Shown in pieces: positions 16,958 through 25,712 of a stretch of 64,000 nt of DNA. The DNA is from an uncultured Cyclobacteriaceae bacterium (GTDB lineage: Bacteria; Bacteroidota; Bacteroidia; Cytophagales; Cyclobacteriaceae): NCBI GenBank assembly GCA_947492745.1, contig CANLOE010000001.1, positions 124,001 to 188,000 on the forward strand. Reading direction: 5' to 3'. The position numbers were made by a program, and so were the translations under genes. Each line of letters opens with the position of its first letter. Position 1 is the first letter of the stretch. The notes under the pieces are model-generated. The model saw only the letters and a program-made list of their open reading frames with translations. It searched no databases and was not told the origin of the DNA.

Positions 16958-17512
16958 TCAGCTCGAGGGCCTGGATTCTCGGGGAGAGTGTTGGGATTGA
17001 TCCGTCGATTCTATCAGTGTTTTCAGTGCAGCATATTCCTTATCGGCACGACGCTTCATCATCCCTTTGAGCAGAAAAAAAGTCGACTTGTCGATGAGGT
17101 TTTTACCTCTTGTGGTATGATATGCACGCAGCAAGGTCTCCTCTCCACTCCCTTCAAGGGAAATCAGGGTCTTGGTCAGCATGGACTTGTTGTCCAGCCG
17201 AAATCCCAACCTCTCGTTTTCATCAAATTCTGTAATGGTCTCTAAGATATTCATCGCTTCCCCGCCCTGCATGTGCCGTTTGTATACACTGCCCAGTGTA
17301 TCCTTATGGCCACTCAATTGTTCGGAGCCCTTGAGACTACCGACCCAGGCTTTTTTCATGGTGTTATCGGTCATGACCGCCCAGACCTTTTCCACACAAG
17401 CATTGATGCTTAGGCTGCTTTCATAACGTATTTCAGGGCTGAAGTAGCCCAGTGATAGAAAGACCAACACTAGCAGTGCCATGGTCAATAATGTGAAATT
17501 TAGTACCTTCAT
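16958..17512 (-). CDS. SRPBCC (START-like) family protein with N-terminal membrane anchor
   Basis: 184 residues. One hydrophobic helix at the start (LLTMALLVLVFLSLGYF) is followed by a START-like fold: SLSINACVEKVWAVMTDNTMKKAWVG, then LETITEFDENERLGFRLD and a long C-terminal helix (KSTFFLLKGMMKRRADKEYAALKTLI). SRPBCC proteins hold hydrophobic ligands in a deep pocket; the ligand is unknown here. The anchor suggests a position at the membrane. No operon partner. Confidence 0.8.
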   Translation of the reverse strand: MKVLNFTLLTMALLVLVFLSLGYFSPEIRYESSLSINACVEKVWAVMTDNTMKKAWVGSLKGSEQLSGHKDTLGSVYKRHMQGGEAMNILETITEFDENERLGFRLDNKSMLTKTLISLEGSGEETLLRAYHTTRGKNLIDKSTFFLLKGMMKRRADKEYAALKTLIESTDQSQHSPRESRPSS

Positions 17513-17752
17513 GGGTCAAAACCTTCTTTAATTCGACAAAATACGATTCTCCTTATGCATCGATTCCCTTCGTTGATATGCTCCGTCCTTTCTCCGGCTC
17601 CTTTCAAGTAACTGATAAAGTGGTCTATGCCACGTGAGGGAACGGGCAAGAAATAGTTGATGACGCAGAGAATCTATGGGCCTTTTATACAAGGACGGTT
17701 CGCATCTATCCGAAATCAAGTGGAAAAACGGTTAAGTTGTTTTATGTGTAAA

Positions 17753-17923
17753 TATACTCAAGATAAAATGAAATGGTCAATCCGGTAGCTGCTTCGATAA
17801 TCTCACTCTGGGGAGGCCTTGTCTCCAGAGGTTCAAGGGGACTGTTGACTGAGGAATTCGGGACAAAACCATGGTTTCTCTAAGGCTATTTTCTTATCCC
17901 AAACCTATCACTTTTGGGTATAT
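17753..17923. repeat. Foldback element, family F (copy F3, divergent)
   Basis: Starts ATATACTCAAGATAAAATG and ends CACTTTTGGGTATAT, matching both termini of family F. The inner sequence is divergent from F1 and F2, so this is an old copy or a different subfamily. Confidence 0.6.
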
Positions 17924-18019
17924 ACGGGATGCCTACTAAAATTAAAAACGAAAATTATATGCGCAAGGTGTTGCTATATATCCAATGAATCCTAAACAAA
18001 TGGAACCGGCTTTAGGCTC

Positions 18020-18090
18020 GAAATGTCCCATAGGGACGATAATTATCACTAGGTCCGGGGCAGAAATCCCTATGGGCTTTCCTACATCAA
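18020..18090. repeat. REP-like imperfect palindrome
   Basis: GTCCCATAGGGAC at 18025-18037 is a short perfect palindrome, and CCCATAG pairs again with CTATGGG some 40 bases on. GTCCC-type palindromes resemble REP sequences linked to RAYT transposases. Only one copy is in the window, so the assignment is weak. Confidence 0.4.
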
Positions 18091-18141
18091 ACATAACTAA
18101 TTCATCATTATATTAGCTATTCGACCCGAATTTGAACTGAA

Positions 18142-18375
18142 CTATAGAACGACCTGCTCTTTGGGTATAATTACCAAGCGTGATTTTTCATGTTCCCAAC
18201 TTTTTCCCGTGTCCAATCGATACTCTAAGATATAAATTTCATTTGATGGATTTTCAATGTGCCGTTTCACCACTGTCGGGACAAGCTCCTGCTCCTTTGG
18301 CGGCAGGCCCTCTTCAAAACAGTATGTTCTTCGCTGTACCTTCGTAGGGTTCAAGCCCATTTTGAATAATCCCAA
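18142..18375 (-). CDS. Small unidentified open frame, possible gene fragment
   Basis: 77 codons. The second half (NEIYILEYRLDTGKSWEHEKSRL) reads like real protein, while the first part does not. It has no recognised domain and no partner. The 3' end overlaps a TTTGGGTATAATT stretch like the end of family F. It could be the last part of a decayed gene. No other gene is visible in 17513-18945. Confidence 0.3.
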   Translation of the reverse strand: MGLFKMGLNPTKVQRRTYCFEEGLPPKEQELVPTVVKRHIENPSNEIYILEYRLDTGKSWEHEKSRLVIIPKEQVVL

Positions 18376-18504
18376 AAAGCTGAACTAAGAATACTTTTAC
18401 AGCGACAATCAAGAGACCTTTTTGCCTTGATAGTACCTTTTCCTGCGAGCATATCGAGGTTTACATTGCAGTAAAAATTCAAAATAGGGACGACGTGAGC
18501 TTAA

Positions 18505-18831
18505 ACCCAAATTGATCGATAGAAATCGTGATGAACGTATAATACAAATTTAGGTTTTAAATGTCGTATAAGATTCCGCTGGTCATTTTGTTTCAATCAA
18601 GGCGAGAACCGCAGGAATAGCAGCGCTATCCCGAGGATTGTCAACGCAGAGTGAAGCAAAATGAACAGGAAGATAGGCGATATTTGAAAGCTAAGTTTGT
18701 ATAAATAGCAAAATATCAGCCATTTGGATTCGTCGGCATAGCACCGCTATGGTGAATTCAATAAACGTAGTGCAATGACCGGCTTGCAGCTATTTATATC
18801 CGCAGTAGATTTTTCAATGCATGATCAGGGT
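18505..18831. repeat. Hybrid foldback element, C-type left half and E-type right half, split by A2
   Basis: The left end is family C (ACCCAAATTGATCGATAG), the right end family E (CAATGCATGATCAGGGT); TAA lies on both sides (18502-18504, 18832-18834). The change of family is at the central CATAGCACCGCTATGG. Element A2 is inserted in the left half. Without A2 it is about 165 bases. Confidence 0.85.
18542..18701 (-). repeat. Foldback element, family A (copy A2), nested in the C/E hybrid
   Basis: 160 bases, ATACAAATTTAGG to GCTAAGTTTGTA, between TA at 18540-18541 and 18702-18703. Removing it with one TA restores the family C sequence GTGATGAACGTATAAATAGC. Confidence 0.93.
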
Positions 18832-18945
18832 TAAATTCGCAGCTCAAAGAAAAAGTCCAATTCACTTCAATATCCTGTAAAAGCAGATTGTGTTTGAGTG
18901 TAAACAATACTAGATTTACATCCGACTCAATCGAACCATAAGCTC

Positions 18946-19713
18946 ATGAGAAAACTCACTCCCTTCTTCTTTATAGCAGCCTCCTTACTGTCCTGCGAGC
19001 AGAATACAGCGACAACGTCCAATATCGACGTGGAAAAGAACAAGAAATCCGAAGTCAAGACCTTTCAAATGGCTCCGGCTGTCATGCCCGAAGAAGAGTG
19101 GAATGTTGCCTTTCTCATTGTCAATGGGGTATACAATTCGGAATTAGTGGCCCCCATGGATATTCTTCATCACACGGTTTTCCATACGGACAAGGGTATG
19201 AAGGTATTCACTGTAGCTCCTTCGAAGGAACCCATTACGACGTTTGAGGGTTTGAGAATACTTCCGGACTATGCTTATGAGCAAGATAGTCTACCTCCCA
19301 TCCACGTTCTGGTCGTAGCCAGTGCAGAACACAGCATGGACAGCGATCTGGAGAATAAAGCGATGATCGACTTTGTGAGAACAAAGGGCGAAGCAGCCGA
19401 GTATGTCATGTCCTTATGCGATGGTGCTTTTGTGCTTGCCAAAGCGGGGCTGCTTGAGGGCAAACACTGTACTACTTTCCCATCGGACATCGCTAAGTTC
19501 AGGGAGATGTTTCCGGAACTAGAAGTGCACGAAAACCTTAGCTTTGTCCACGATGGAAAAATGATTACCTCTGCGGGAGGGGCTAAATCCTATGACCCGG
19601 CGCTATACCTGTCCGAACTGCTCTATGGAAAGAAAGCAGCCGTCGGTATCGGCAAGGGCTTGGTCATCGACTGGAAGCCCGAGGAGCTGGCCTTTTTTGT
19701 AGCGGGACAGTAG
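18946..19713 (+). CDS. DJ-1/PfpI-family lipoprotein
   Basis: 255 residues. The signal peptide ends in SLLSC, giving a lipidated Cys near residue 17. The DJ-1/PfpI fold begins at about 52 (WNVAFLIVNGVYNSELVAPMDIL). The nucleophile elbow is YVMSLCDGAFVLAKAGLLEGKHC with Cys near 165, followed by the THW-like position TTFPSD. GATase1-like proteins of this sort include AraC-family sensor domains and isonitrile hydratases. A lipoprotein version of unknown role is the best description. It stands alone behind the hybrid repeat. Confidence 0.85.
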   Translation: MRKLTPFFFIAASLLSCEQNTATTSNIDVEKNKKSEVKTFQMAPAVMPEEEWNVAFLIVNGVYNSELVAPMDILHHTVFHTDKGMKVFTVAPSKEPITTFEGLRILPDYAYEQDSLPPIHVLVVASAEHSMDSDLENKAMIDFVRTKGEAAEYVMSLCDGAFVLAKAGLLEGKHCTTFPSDIAKFREMFPELEVHENLSFVHDGKMITSAGGAKSYDPALYLSELLYGKKAAVGIGKGLVIDWKPEELAFFVAGQ

Positions 19714-19884
19714 AACGTTCCATAATCGGTTATGAACAAAAGACAACTCGTCAAGAGCATGTTGGGAAATACTGTACTACTGACCGAAAGGGGCTGAGCT
19801 GTCGGTTCAGTATTGTGTCCTGCTAATCTGTATAATCAGGTCATCACTCTGTGATGGTGCCAATAAGAAAGTGATGTGGGTTGG

Positions 19885-20955
19885 CTATGGTCCTTCTCCC
19901 GTTCCGCTATCGGGATTCTGCGGATTTTCCTTTCTTTTACTCCCTTCCTTTTTATAATAGTGGAGCTGTAGGTTGTCACTACTGATAAGTTCATCCCTAT
20001 CATTGACCAGTAGGCATTCGACCTGTCGCAGTTGGTTGACGAGTTGTAAGCCCCTCTCTTCGCCGAGTACGAATACGGCCGTAGCGAGCGCATCCCCTAG
20101 TTCGGCATCGGGGCAGACAATGGTAACACTCTTCATGCCTTTGACCGGGTAGCCCGTTCTAGGGTCGATGATGTGGGCATAGCGTCTCCCCTGAAAAGTG
20201 AAGAATTTTTCGTAATCTCCTGAGGTGACGACTGACATATCGCTGATGGAAAGCCATGAAAAAATCTTCTTTTTCTGTTTGGGATTGGCAATACCGATTT
20301 TCCAGTCCTCGCCATCGGCCTGTTTGCCCCAGCTGATCAGGTCGCCGCCCGCATTGACCAGGCCATTGGCGATGCCGGCTTGCTTGAGGACCAGCTTGGC
20401 TCGATTGGCAGCGTATCCTTTGCCTATAGCTCCGAAACTGATTTTCATCCCCTCTTTCTTCAGGAAAACAGTGGCGGCCGAGGCATCCAGAACGATGTTT
20501 CTGTAATCGACTCTCCCAGCTACTGCTTGGATAGCTGCTTTTGTAGGGAACTGCTCCATAGTATCATCGAACTGCCAAAGGCTATCCAGTGCCGCAAAAG
20601 AGATATCGAACGCTCCCGAAGTGAGCTGTGAGACCTTTTTACTCCTATGGATCAATTGGAACAATTCTTCGGAGACCTTGACAGGCCGCTTCCCTGCATG
20701 ACGGTTGAGCGTACTGGTCTGGGAAGTACTGTCCCAGGAGGAAATCATGCGTTCGATGCGGGTAATTTCGTCTATTGCCATTTGAATAGCGGTGTTGGCA
20801 AGCGCAGGGTCCGGATGAATGGCCGTTATTTCAAACCGCGACCCCATTAGTTTTATGATTTTCTTCTGGGTACTCAGCTGTGCATGGGCCATAGTACCCG
20901 CAAAGAAAAAAAACAGGTAGATTATCGGAAACAAATGGCGGAAATGTGTTTTCAA
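19885..20955 (-). CDS. apbE: FAD:protein FMN transferase
   Basis: 356 residues with a signal peptide (YLFFFFAGTMAHA). ApbE motifs are present: MGSRFEITA, SSWDSTSQTSTLN, SFGAIGKGYAANRA, GLVNAGGDL, GRRYAHIIDPRTGYPV and ELGDALATAVFVLG. The enzyme links FMN to Thr of NqrB/RnfG-type partners in the periplasm, using FAD. It follows the thioredoxin gene with one base between, so both are one operon. No nqr or rnf gene is in the window; the client is unknown. The C-terminal 25 residues are polar and extra. Confidence 0.93.
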   Translation of the reverse strand: MKTHFRHLFPIIYLFFFFAGTMAHAQLSTQKKIIKLMGSRFEITAIHPDPALANTAIQMAIDEITRIERMISSWDSTSQTSTLNRHAGKRPVKVSEELFQLIHRSKKVSQLTSGAFDISFAALDSLWQFDDTMEQFPTKAAIQAVAGRVDYRNIVLDASAATVFLKKEGMKISFGAIGKGYAANRAKLVLKQAGIANGLVNAGGDLISWGKQADGEDWKIGIANPKQKKKIFSWLSISDMSVVTSGDYEKFFTFQGRRYAHIIDPRTGYPVKGMKSVTIVCPDAELGDALATAVFVLGEERGLQLVNQLRQVECLLVNDRDELISSDNLQLHYYKKEGSKRKENPQNPDSGTGEGP

Positions 20956-20956
20956 T

Positions 20957-21424
20957 TCAGGGGCGGTCAGTGGTGCTCAGAAAATCGATGAAGTGTTGCG
21001 CTCCTCCTTCGCGGTAACCTGTTCTGGCTATGATTCTTTCTGTACTATCCAAGAGTACTATCAGCGGAAAAGCACCCTCAGGGTTATACTTAGCAGCCAG
21101 GTTTTCATTATGTTTTTTTTGAGCTTTGCTCAAGCGGTTTTTGCTCATCCTGGGAAAATCCAGCTCCAGCAGGACCAAATGAGCAGCTGCATACCCTTCG
21201 AAATCGGAAGAGGAGAATACTTCTTTATCCAACTTGATACAGGATCTGCACCAGTCAGAGCCTGAAAAACGTATCAATAGTGGCCTTCCCGTAGCACGTG
21301 CTTGGTCCAGTGCGGTTTCGTAATTCTTATACCATAGCGATGGAGCGGCTTTTTGCTGTGCCATGCTACTGCCATAACAATACATCAGTATCCATATCGC
21401 CGGCCATATAACGTTCTTTTTCAT
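20957..21424 (-). CDS. Secreted thioredoxin-family protein
   Basis: 155 residues with a signal peptide (AIWILMYCYGSSMA). The active site is GSDWCRSCIKLDKEVF, a CxxC in a thioredoxin_7-like fold, with a cis-Pro region EGAFPLIVLLDS. It is likely periplasmic and reducing or disulfide-handling. It forms an operon with apbE, a pairing that suggests maturation of an exported flavoprotein. Confidence 0.87.
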   Translation of the reverse strand: MKKNVIWPAIWILMYCYGSSMAQQKAAPSLWYKNYETALDQARATGRPLLIRFSGSDWCRSCIKLDKEVFSSSDFEGYAAAHLVLLELDFPRMSKNRLSKAQKKHNENLAAKYNPEGAFPLIVLLDSTERIIARTGYREGGAQHFIDFLSTTDRP

Positions 21425-21558
21425 AGTTGCTTATTGAAAAAAACAAAGGATAAAAATACAACGAAAAAAACAGGCAAATACTATGCTACAAACAAAAACT
21501 TTTCCTTGGTCGTAGGCCTTCCGTGGTTTACTTTTACCCTACAGATAATCAAGGGGCT

Positions 21559-21750
21559 ATGGAACGGCACAAACGATTGTTCATCTTCGTTATTTTCCTT
21601 ATTCTGGTCTATTACCTCTTGACCGGCCCGGTATCGCTCCCTCCAAGTATACACAACTACCCTACAAAAAAATTGATAAAAGTATTTATCGGGTTCTTAT
21701 TTGCTGGAGGTGGTCTTTATTTTTACCTTACAAAACCTAAAGCTGGATAA
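21559..21750 (+). CDS. Small single-helix or two-helix membrane protein preceding cydA
   Basis: 63 residues from ATG 21559, preceded by AAGGGG. Two hydrophobic segments (LFIFVIFLILVYYLL and LIKVFIGFLFAGGGLYFYL) flank a short loop. It ends two bases before the cydA start, so it is surely co-transcribed. Small subunits (CydX, CydS, CydH) occur in cytochrome bd oxidases, and Bacteroidota often carry a small gene before cydA. This one does not look like CydX and I cannot name it. A role in oxidase assembly or stability is an inference from position only. Confidence 0.7.
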   Translation: MERHKRLFIFVIFLILVYYLLTGPVSLPPSIHNYPTKKLIKVFIGFLFAGGGLYFYLTKPKAG

Positions 21751-21752
21751 AT

Positions 21753-23144
21753 ATGGATGTAGAACAGCTCTCCCGTTTGCAATTTGCCTTCACGGCCATG
21801 TTCCATTATATTTTTCCACCCTTCAGTATCGGCATGGGGCTTCTTCTGGTCCTATTCGAGTCCCTGTATATCATCACCAAGAAGAGGATATATGAGACCA
21901 TCACCCGTTTTTGGATAAAAATTTTTGCGGCCAATTTTTCCGTGGGGGTCGCTACGGGCATCGTACTGGAGTTTGAATTCGGGACGAACTGGGCCGCTTA
22001 TTCCCGATTTGTCGGAGATGTCTTCGGGTCTCCCTTGGCCGCAGAGGGCATATTTGCTTTTTTTCTGGAATCAGGCTTTCTGGCCATACTTCTTTTCGGG
22101 TGGAACCGTGTAAAACCGGGCATGCACCTGTTTGCTACCATCATGGTTGCCTTTGGCTCTATCATGTCGGGATTTTGGATTATCGTTGCCAATTCTTGGC
22201 AGCAGACCCCCGTGGCCTATGAGCTGGTCACCGATGCACAGGGCTTTACCAGAGCGGTCATTACCGATTTCTGGGGAGTGATCTTCAGTCCATCTTCCAT
22301 GCCCCGTTTCTTTCATAGTATCGTTGGGGCCTTTGTACAGGGTGCTTTTCTGGTACTGAGTGTATCGGCCTATTATATTCTGAAAAAGAAGCACTTGGAA
22401 TTCGCTCAGCGTTCTTTTTTCATCGCATTGCTGGTGGCCGCGGGCGCTTCACTGCTACAGCCCGCTATCGGCCACATCAGCGCACATGTCGCCTACGAGC
22501 ATCAACCTGCGAAGTTGGCCGCCTTCGAAGGGCTTTATGAAACGCAGCGGGAAGCCCCGCTGTATCTCTTCGGCTATACAGATCCGGAGACCGAAACGAC
22601 TACGGGCCTTGCTGTTCCCGGTGGCCTGAGCTTCCTTCTGGGCTGGGATACCGATATGGAGGTCAAAGGCCTCGATCAGTTTGCAAAGGAAGACCGCCCC
22701 CCCCCCGTAAATGCGGTCTTCCAAAGCTACCATATCATGGTAGGGCTGGGCATGTTGTTTATCGCTATGACCCTTTTGGCCCTGTGGTTCTACTTCCGTT
22801 CCACACTATTTGAACAACGGTGGTTCATGAAACTCTTCATGTTCTCCGTGGCACTGCCCGTCGTGGCCAATCAGGCGGGCTGGTACTCTGCCGAGCGAGG
22901 GAGGCAACCTTGGCTGGTCTATGGGCTACTGAGGACCAAAGATGGCGTATCCAAATCGATTTCCGCTGAGGAGGTCATTATCTCACTGGTACTCTTTGCC
23001 CTGATATACCTATTGCTCTTCTTCACATGGCTCTACGTTCTGGATAAGGAAATCAAGCATGGGCCGGATACTCATGAGGCACAGGAAACAGCCTATCCCG
23101 ATAGAAGAGAAAGAATCGATGTTTTATCCAAAACACTGCACTGA
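21753..23144 (+). CDS. cydA: Cytochrome bd quinol oxidase subunit I
   Basis: 463 residues with about nine membrane helices. Typical features are SRLQFAFTAMFHYIFPPFSIGMG with the haem-ligand His near 19, NFSVGVATGIVLEFEFGTNW, the Met/His region in the middle, and ANQAGWYSAERGRQPW. The quinol loop before that motif is short, as in the short-Q-loop group. With CydB it reduces O2 to water at high affinity in the inner membrane. It lies between a small membrane protein and cydB and overlaps cydB by one base (TGATG). A run of nine C at 22698-22706 lies in frame. Confidence 0.96.
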   Translation: MDVEQLSRLQFAFTAMFHYIFPPFSIGMGLLLVLFESLYIITKKRIYETITRFWIKIFAANFSVGVATGIVLEFEFGTNWAAYSRFVGDVFGSPLAAEGIFAFFLESGFLAILLFGWNRVKPGMHLFATIMVAFGSIMSGFWIIVANSWQQTPVAYELVTDAQGFTRAVITDFWGVIFSPSSMPRFFHSIVGAFVQGAFLVLSVSAYYILKKKHLEFAQRSFFIALLVAAGASLLQPAIGHISAHVAYEHQPAKLAAFEGLYETQREAPLYLFGYTDPETETTTGLAVPGGLSFLLGWDTDMEVKGLDQFAKEDRPPPVNAVFQSYHIMVGLGMLFIAMTLLALWFYFRSTLFEQRWFMKLFMFSVALPVVANQAGWYSAERGRQPWLVYGLLRTKDGVSKSISAEEVIISLVLFALIYLLLFFTWLYVLDKEIKHGPDTHEAQETAYPDRRERIDVLSKTLH

Positions 23145-24220
23145 TGGACTATAATATTGCTTGGTTTATTGTTGTCGGATTATTATTGACGGGCTATGCC
23201 ATTCTCGATGGTTTCGATCTGGGAGTGGGAGCACTGCACTTGTTTGCCAAAGGTGATCATGATAGACGTATCATGCTCAATTCCATAGGTCCTGTATGGG
23301 ATGGCAATGAGGTCTGGTTGGTCACCGCGGGAGGCGCTCTGTTCGCGGCCTTTCCCGAAATCTATGCCACGGCGTTTTCCAGTTTTTACCTCCCCTTTAT
23401 GTTTCTGCTCTTCGCCCTTATCTTTCGGGCGGTATCCATAGAGTTTCGGAGTAAGGAAGATATGAAGGCTTGGCGCAATTTCTGGGATGCCTGCTTTTCC
23501 ATCGGCTCCATCATGGCGGCCCTCCTCTTCGGTATCGCCATAGGCAATGTTATCTTAGGTTTTGAAATCGGGGCCGATCGTTCCTATCAGGGAACCTTTT
23601 TCGACCTCTTCACTCCATATACGTTATTGACGGGGGTGTTCAATTTATTCATGTTTACCATGCACGGGGCCATCTACCTGACCATGAAGACCGAAGGCGC
23701 CCTCAAACAACGCGTGGAACGATGGGTATTGAAGGCTTATGTACCTTTCGTCCTGTTCTATGCCCTGACCACGGTCGCCACTATTTATTTACGGCCCGCC
23801 ATGTTGGCCAATTTTTCCTTTGGTTACATCCCCCAAGAAGGCACTACGCATCAACTGATCATAGACCATCATGTCTTGATATCCGTTTTGGCCTGGCTGG
23901 TCGTACTGCTGAACCTACTCGCCATTCTGAACATACCTAGGGCAATCCATAAGAATAGGCCTTTTCAGGCCTTTATCTCTTCGGCGCTGATGATGATGGC
24001 CATTATCCTATTTTTTGCACTGGGCCTCTTTCCCGATATGATGGTATCGAACCTATCGCCCAAGTACAGCCTGCACATCTATAATGCGGCCTCTTCTCAG
24101 GGCACTTTAAAGACGATGCTTATACTGTCCTGCATCGGTCTCCCATTTGTGGTCGTATACACGACCATCATCTATCGTACCTATAGGGGTGTTACACGAC
24201 TTGACGAATCCAGTTATTAA
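23144..24220 (+). CDS. cydB: Cytochrome bd quinol oxidase subunit II
   Basis: 358 residues, about eight to nine membrane helices. The N-terminus YAILDGFDLGVGALH and the motif GPVWDGNEVWLVTAGGALFAAFPEIYA are diagnostic for CydB. It packs against CydA. It is the last gene of the operon; 24221-24429 holds no gene. Confidence 0.96.
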   Translation: MDYNIAWFIVVGLLLTGYAILDGFDLGVGALHLFAKGDHDRRIMLNSIGPVWDGNEVWLVTAGGALFAAFPEIYATAFSSFYLPFMFLLFALIFRAVSIEFRSKEDMKAWRNFWDACFSIGSIMAALLFGIAIGNVILGFEIGADRSYQGTFFDLFTPYTLLTGVFNLFMFTMHGAIYLTMKTEGALKQRVERWVLKAYVPFVLFYALTTVATIYLRPAMLANFSFGYIPQEGTTHQLIIDHHVLISVLAWLVVLLNLLAILNIPRAIHKNRPFQAFISSALMMMAIILFFALGLFPDMMVSNLSPKYSLHIYNAASSQGTLKTMLILSCIGLPFVVVYTTIIYRTYRGVTRLDESSY

Positions 24221-24429
24221 TGCATGGGAAGTCTAGAAGTGCTATTTTGCGGCCCAAAAAGGATTTTTTACCGGACAGTATGCTACGAATACATAATCCT
24301 CTCCCTATCTGCGAAGGGTCATTGTCTGTGGTCATGGTATTATAGGTGTTTTTCGGGTTCAGTTCAACGTTCACTGTTTCCGGATTCCCGTTTGATGGTA
24401 GAACCACTTATCTAAGCCATTGATAATAA

Positions 24430-24758
24430 ACCCAAATTGATCGATAGAAATCGTGATGAGCGTATAAATAGGAAAATACCGGCCATTTGGATTCGTTCGG
24501 CATAGCACCGCTATGGTGAATGAAGACAGATGGGCAAAGCTTCCGGTATGAAGCTATTTATACAAACTTAGCTTTTAAATATCGCCTATCTTCCTGTTCA
24601 TTTTGCTTCACTCTGCGTTGACAATCATCGCGATAGCGCTGCTATCCCTGCGGTTATCGCCTTGATTGAAACCAAAATGACCCGCGCAATCTTATACGAC
24701 ATTTAAAACCCAAATTTGTATTATGCACGGAATAGGTTCTCTATTGATCAATTTGGGT
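24430..24758 (-). repeat. Foldback element, family C (copy C3), split by A3
   Basis: ACCCAAATTGATCG to TCAATTTGGGT, flanked by TAA (24427-24429 and 24759-24761). Central palindrome CATAGC-ACC-GCTATG. A3 is inserted near its right third. Without A3 it measures about 166 bases. Confidence 0.92.
24561..24721 (+). repeat. Foldback element, family A (copy A3), nested in C3
   Basis: 161 bases from TACAAACTTAGC to CAAATTTGTAT between TA at 24559-24560 and 24722-24723. Excision with one TA gives GAAGCTATTTATGCACGGAA, the normal family C sequence. Confidence 0.93.
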
Positions 24759-24894
24759 TAAAGTGACTTATGCCTACAGCAAAGTTCATGGGATACTCCC
24801 CATTTAGAAAAATCCTCGCTATTTTTAATCGTGTACTTACCGATGACCGTCGTTCGTTTACCGATGCGCTACATGCAATGGGCCTGTTTTACAG

Positions 24895-24902
24895 TACATT
24901 TG
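24895..24902 (+). promoter_or_regulatory. Putative -7 box TAcaTTTG for the LiaF-like operon
   Basis: Exact TAnnTTTG match 38 bases before ATG 24941. No TTTG at ideal -33 spacing. It also argues that the frame's upstream extension to 24770 is untranslated. Confidence 0.4.
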
Positions 24903-24940
24903 TATCAAGTCAAAAACAATTGCACAAAATTCGATATACT

Positions 24941-25672
24941 ATGACAGACAACAACAATAACAGACCGCAGGACAAGCGATTATGGCTGGGCCTCGTCTTT
25001 GTGGCTATCGGTATTTTTCTGGCCCTCAACAAATGGAGCATCATTCAGGAGTGGCATTTTTTCAATTTTCATATTCCCGATTTTATATTTCGGTGGGAAA
25101 TCATACTGATCGGCATCGGAGCATTTCTGGTCACTGCCAAAGAAAAAAAGAACGCAGGGTATACCCTGATTGCTATTGGTGCTTTTTTTCTGGTCAAAGA
25201 TATCCTACCTTATCATATCAGTAGTATTTTCTACGGCTGGCCTTCTTTGTTCCTACTGTTAGGGATTATATTCCTGCTGCGTAGGGACCGCTCACAAAGA
25301 ATGGCAGACCTAAGGCCGGAGGACGAATTGAACTATATCGACGAGGTGGCTGTATTTGGCTCGGCCGATCGCACGATAACCTCGCAGAGTTTTATGGGAG
25401 GTAAGTTGACCACGATTTTCGGAGGTGCAGACATCAACCTGATCAAAGCAGAGCTATCGCCCATGCGGAATGAACTGGACATACTGACATTGTTCGGAGG
25501 AAGTACGCTGATCGTGCCGCAGGACTGGACCGTGAAGGTTAAAGTGGTTTCCATTTTCGGAGCCTATGACGACTCCCGAAAAATCATAGGAGACCAAGGA
25601 CCTGACCCCAAGAAAGAATTGATCGTGAAAGGTTTTGTCTTATTTGGAGGTGGCGAAATCAAAAGTTATTGA
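24941..25672 (+). CDS. LiaF-like membrane protein (DUF5668-type helices and cell-wall-stress C-domain)
   Basis: 243 residues from ATG 24941; an earlier start at 24770 adds 57 residues that do not look like protein of this family. Three to four membrane helices (LWLGLVFVAIGIFLAL, ILIGIGAFLVTA, SLFLLLGIIFLL) precede a soluble beta-rich domain (AVFGSADRTITSQSFMGGKLTTIFGGADINL, LFGGSTLIVPQDW) like the C-domain of LiaF, a negative regulator of envelope-stress kinases. It lies 40 bases ahead of the LytS-type kinase, so it may modulate that kinase. The last is inference. Confidence 0.82.
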   Translation: MTDNNNNRPQDKRLWLGLVFVAIGIFLALNKWSIIQEWHFFNFHIPDFIFRWEIILIGIGAFLVTAKEKKNAGYTLIAIGAFFLVKDILPYHISSIFYGWPSLFLLLGIIFLLRRDRSQRMADLRPEDELNYIDEVAVFGSADRTITSQSFMGGKLTTIFGGADINLIKAELSPMRNELDILTLFGGSTLIVPQDWTVKVKVVSIFGAYDDSRKIIGDQGPDPKKELIVKGFVLFGGGEIKSY

Positions 25673-25712
25673 TTTCGCTCTCCCTGTTGTTTCATTCGAT
25701 TTACCGATCCTC

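Noticed and set aside
22697-22706. Run of C in cydA as a frameshift or sequencing error
   Set aside because: The frame is correct on both sides and the protein keeps all CydA motifs.
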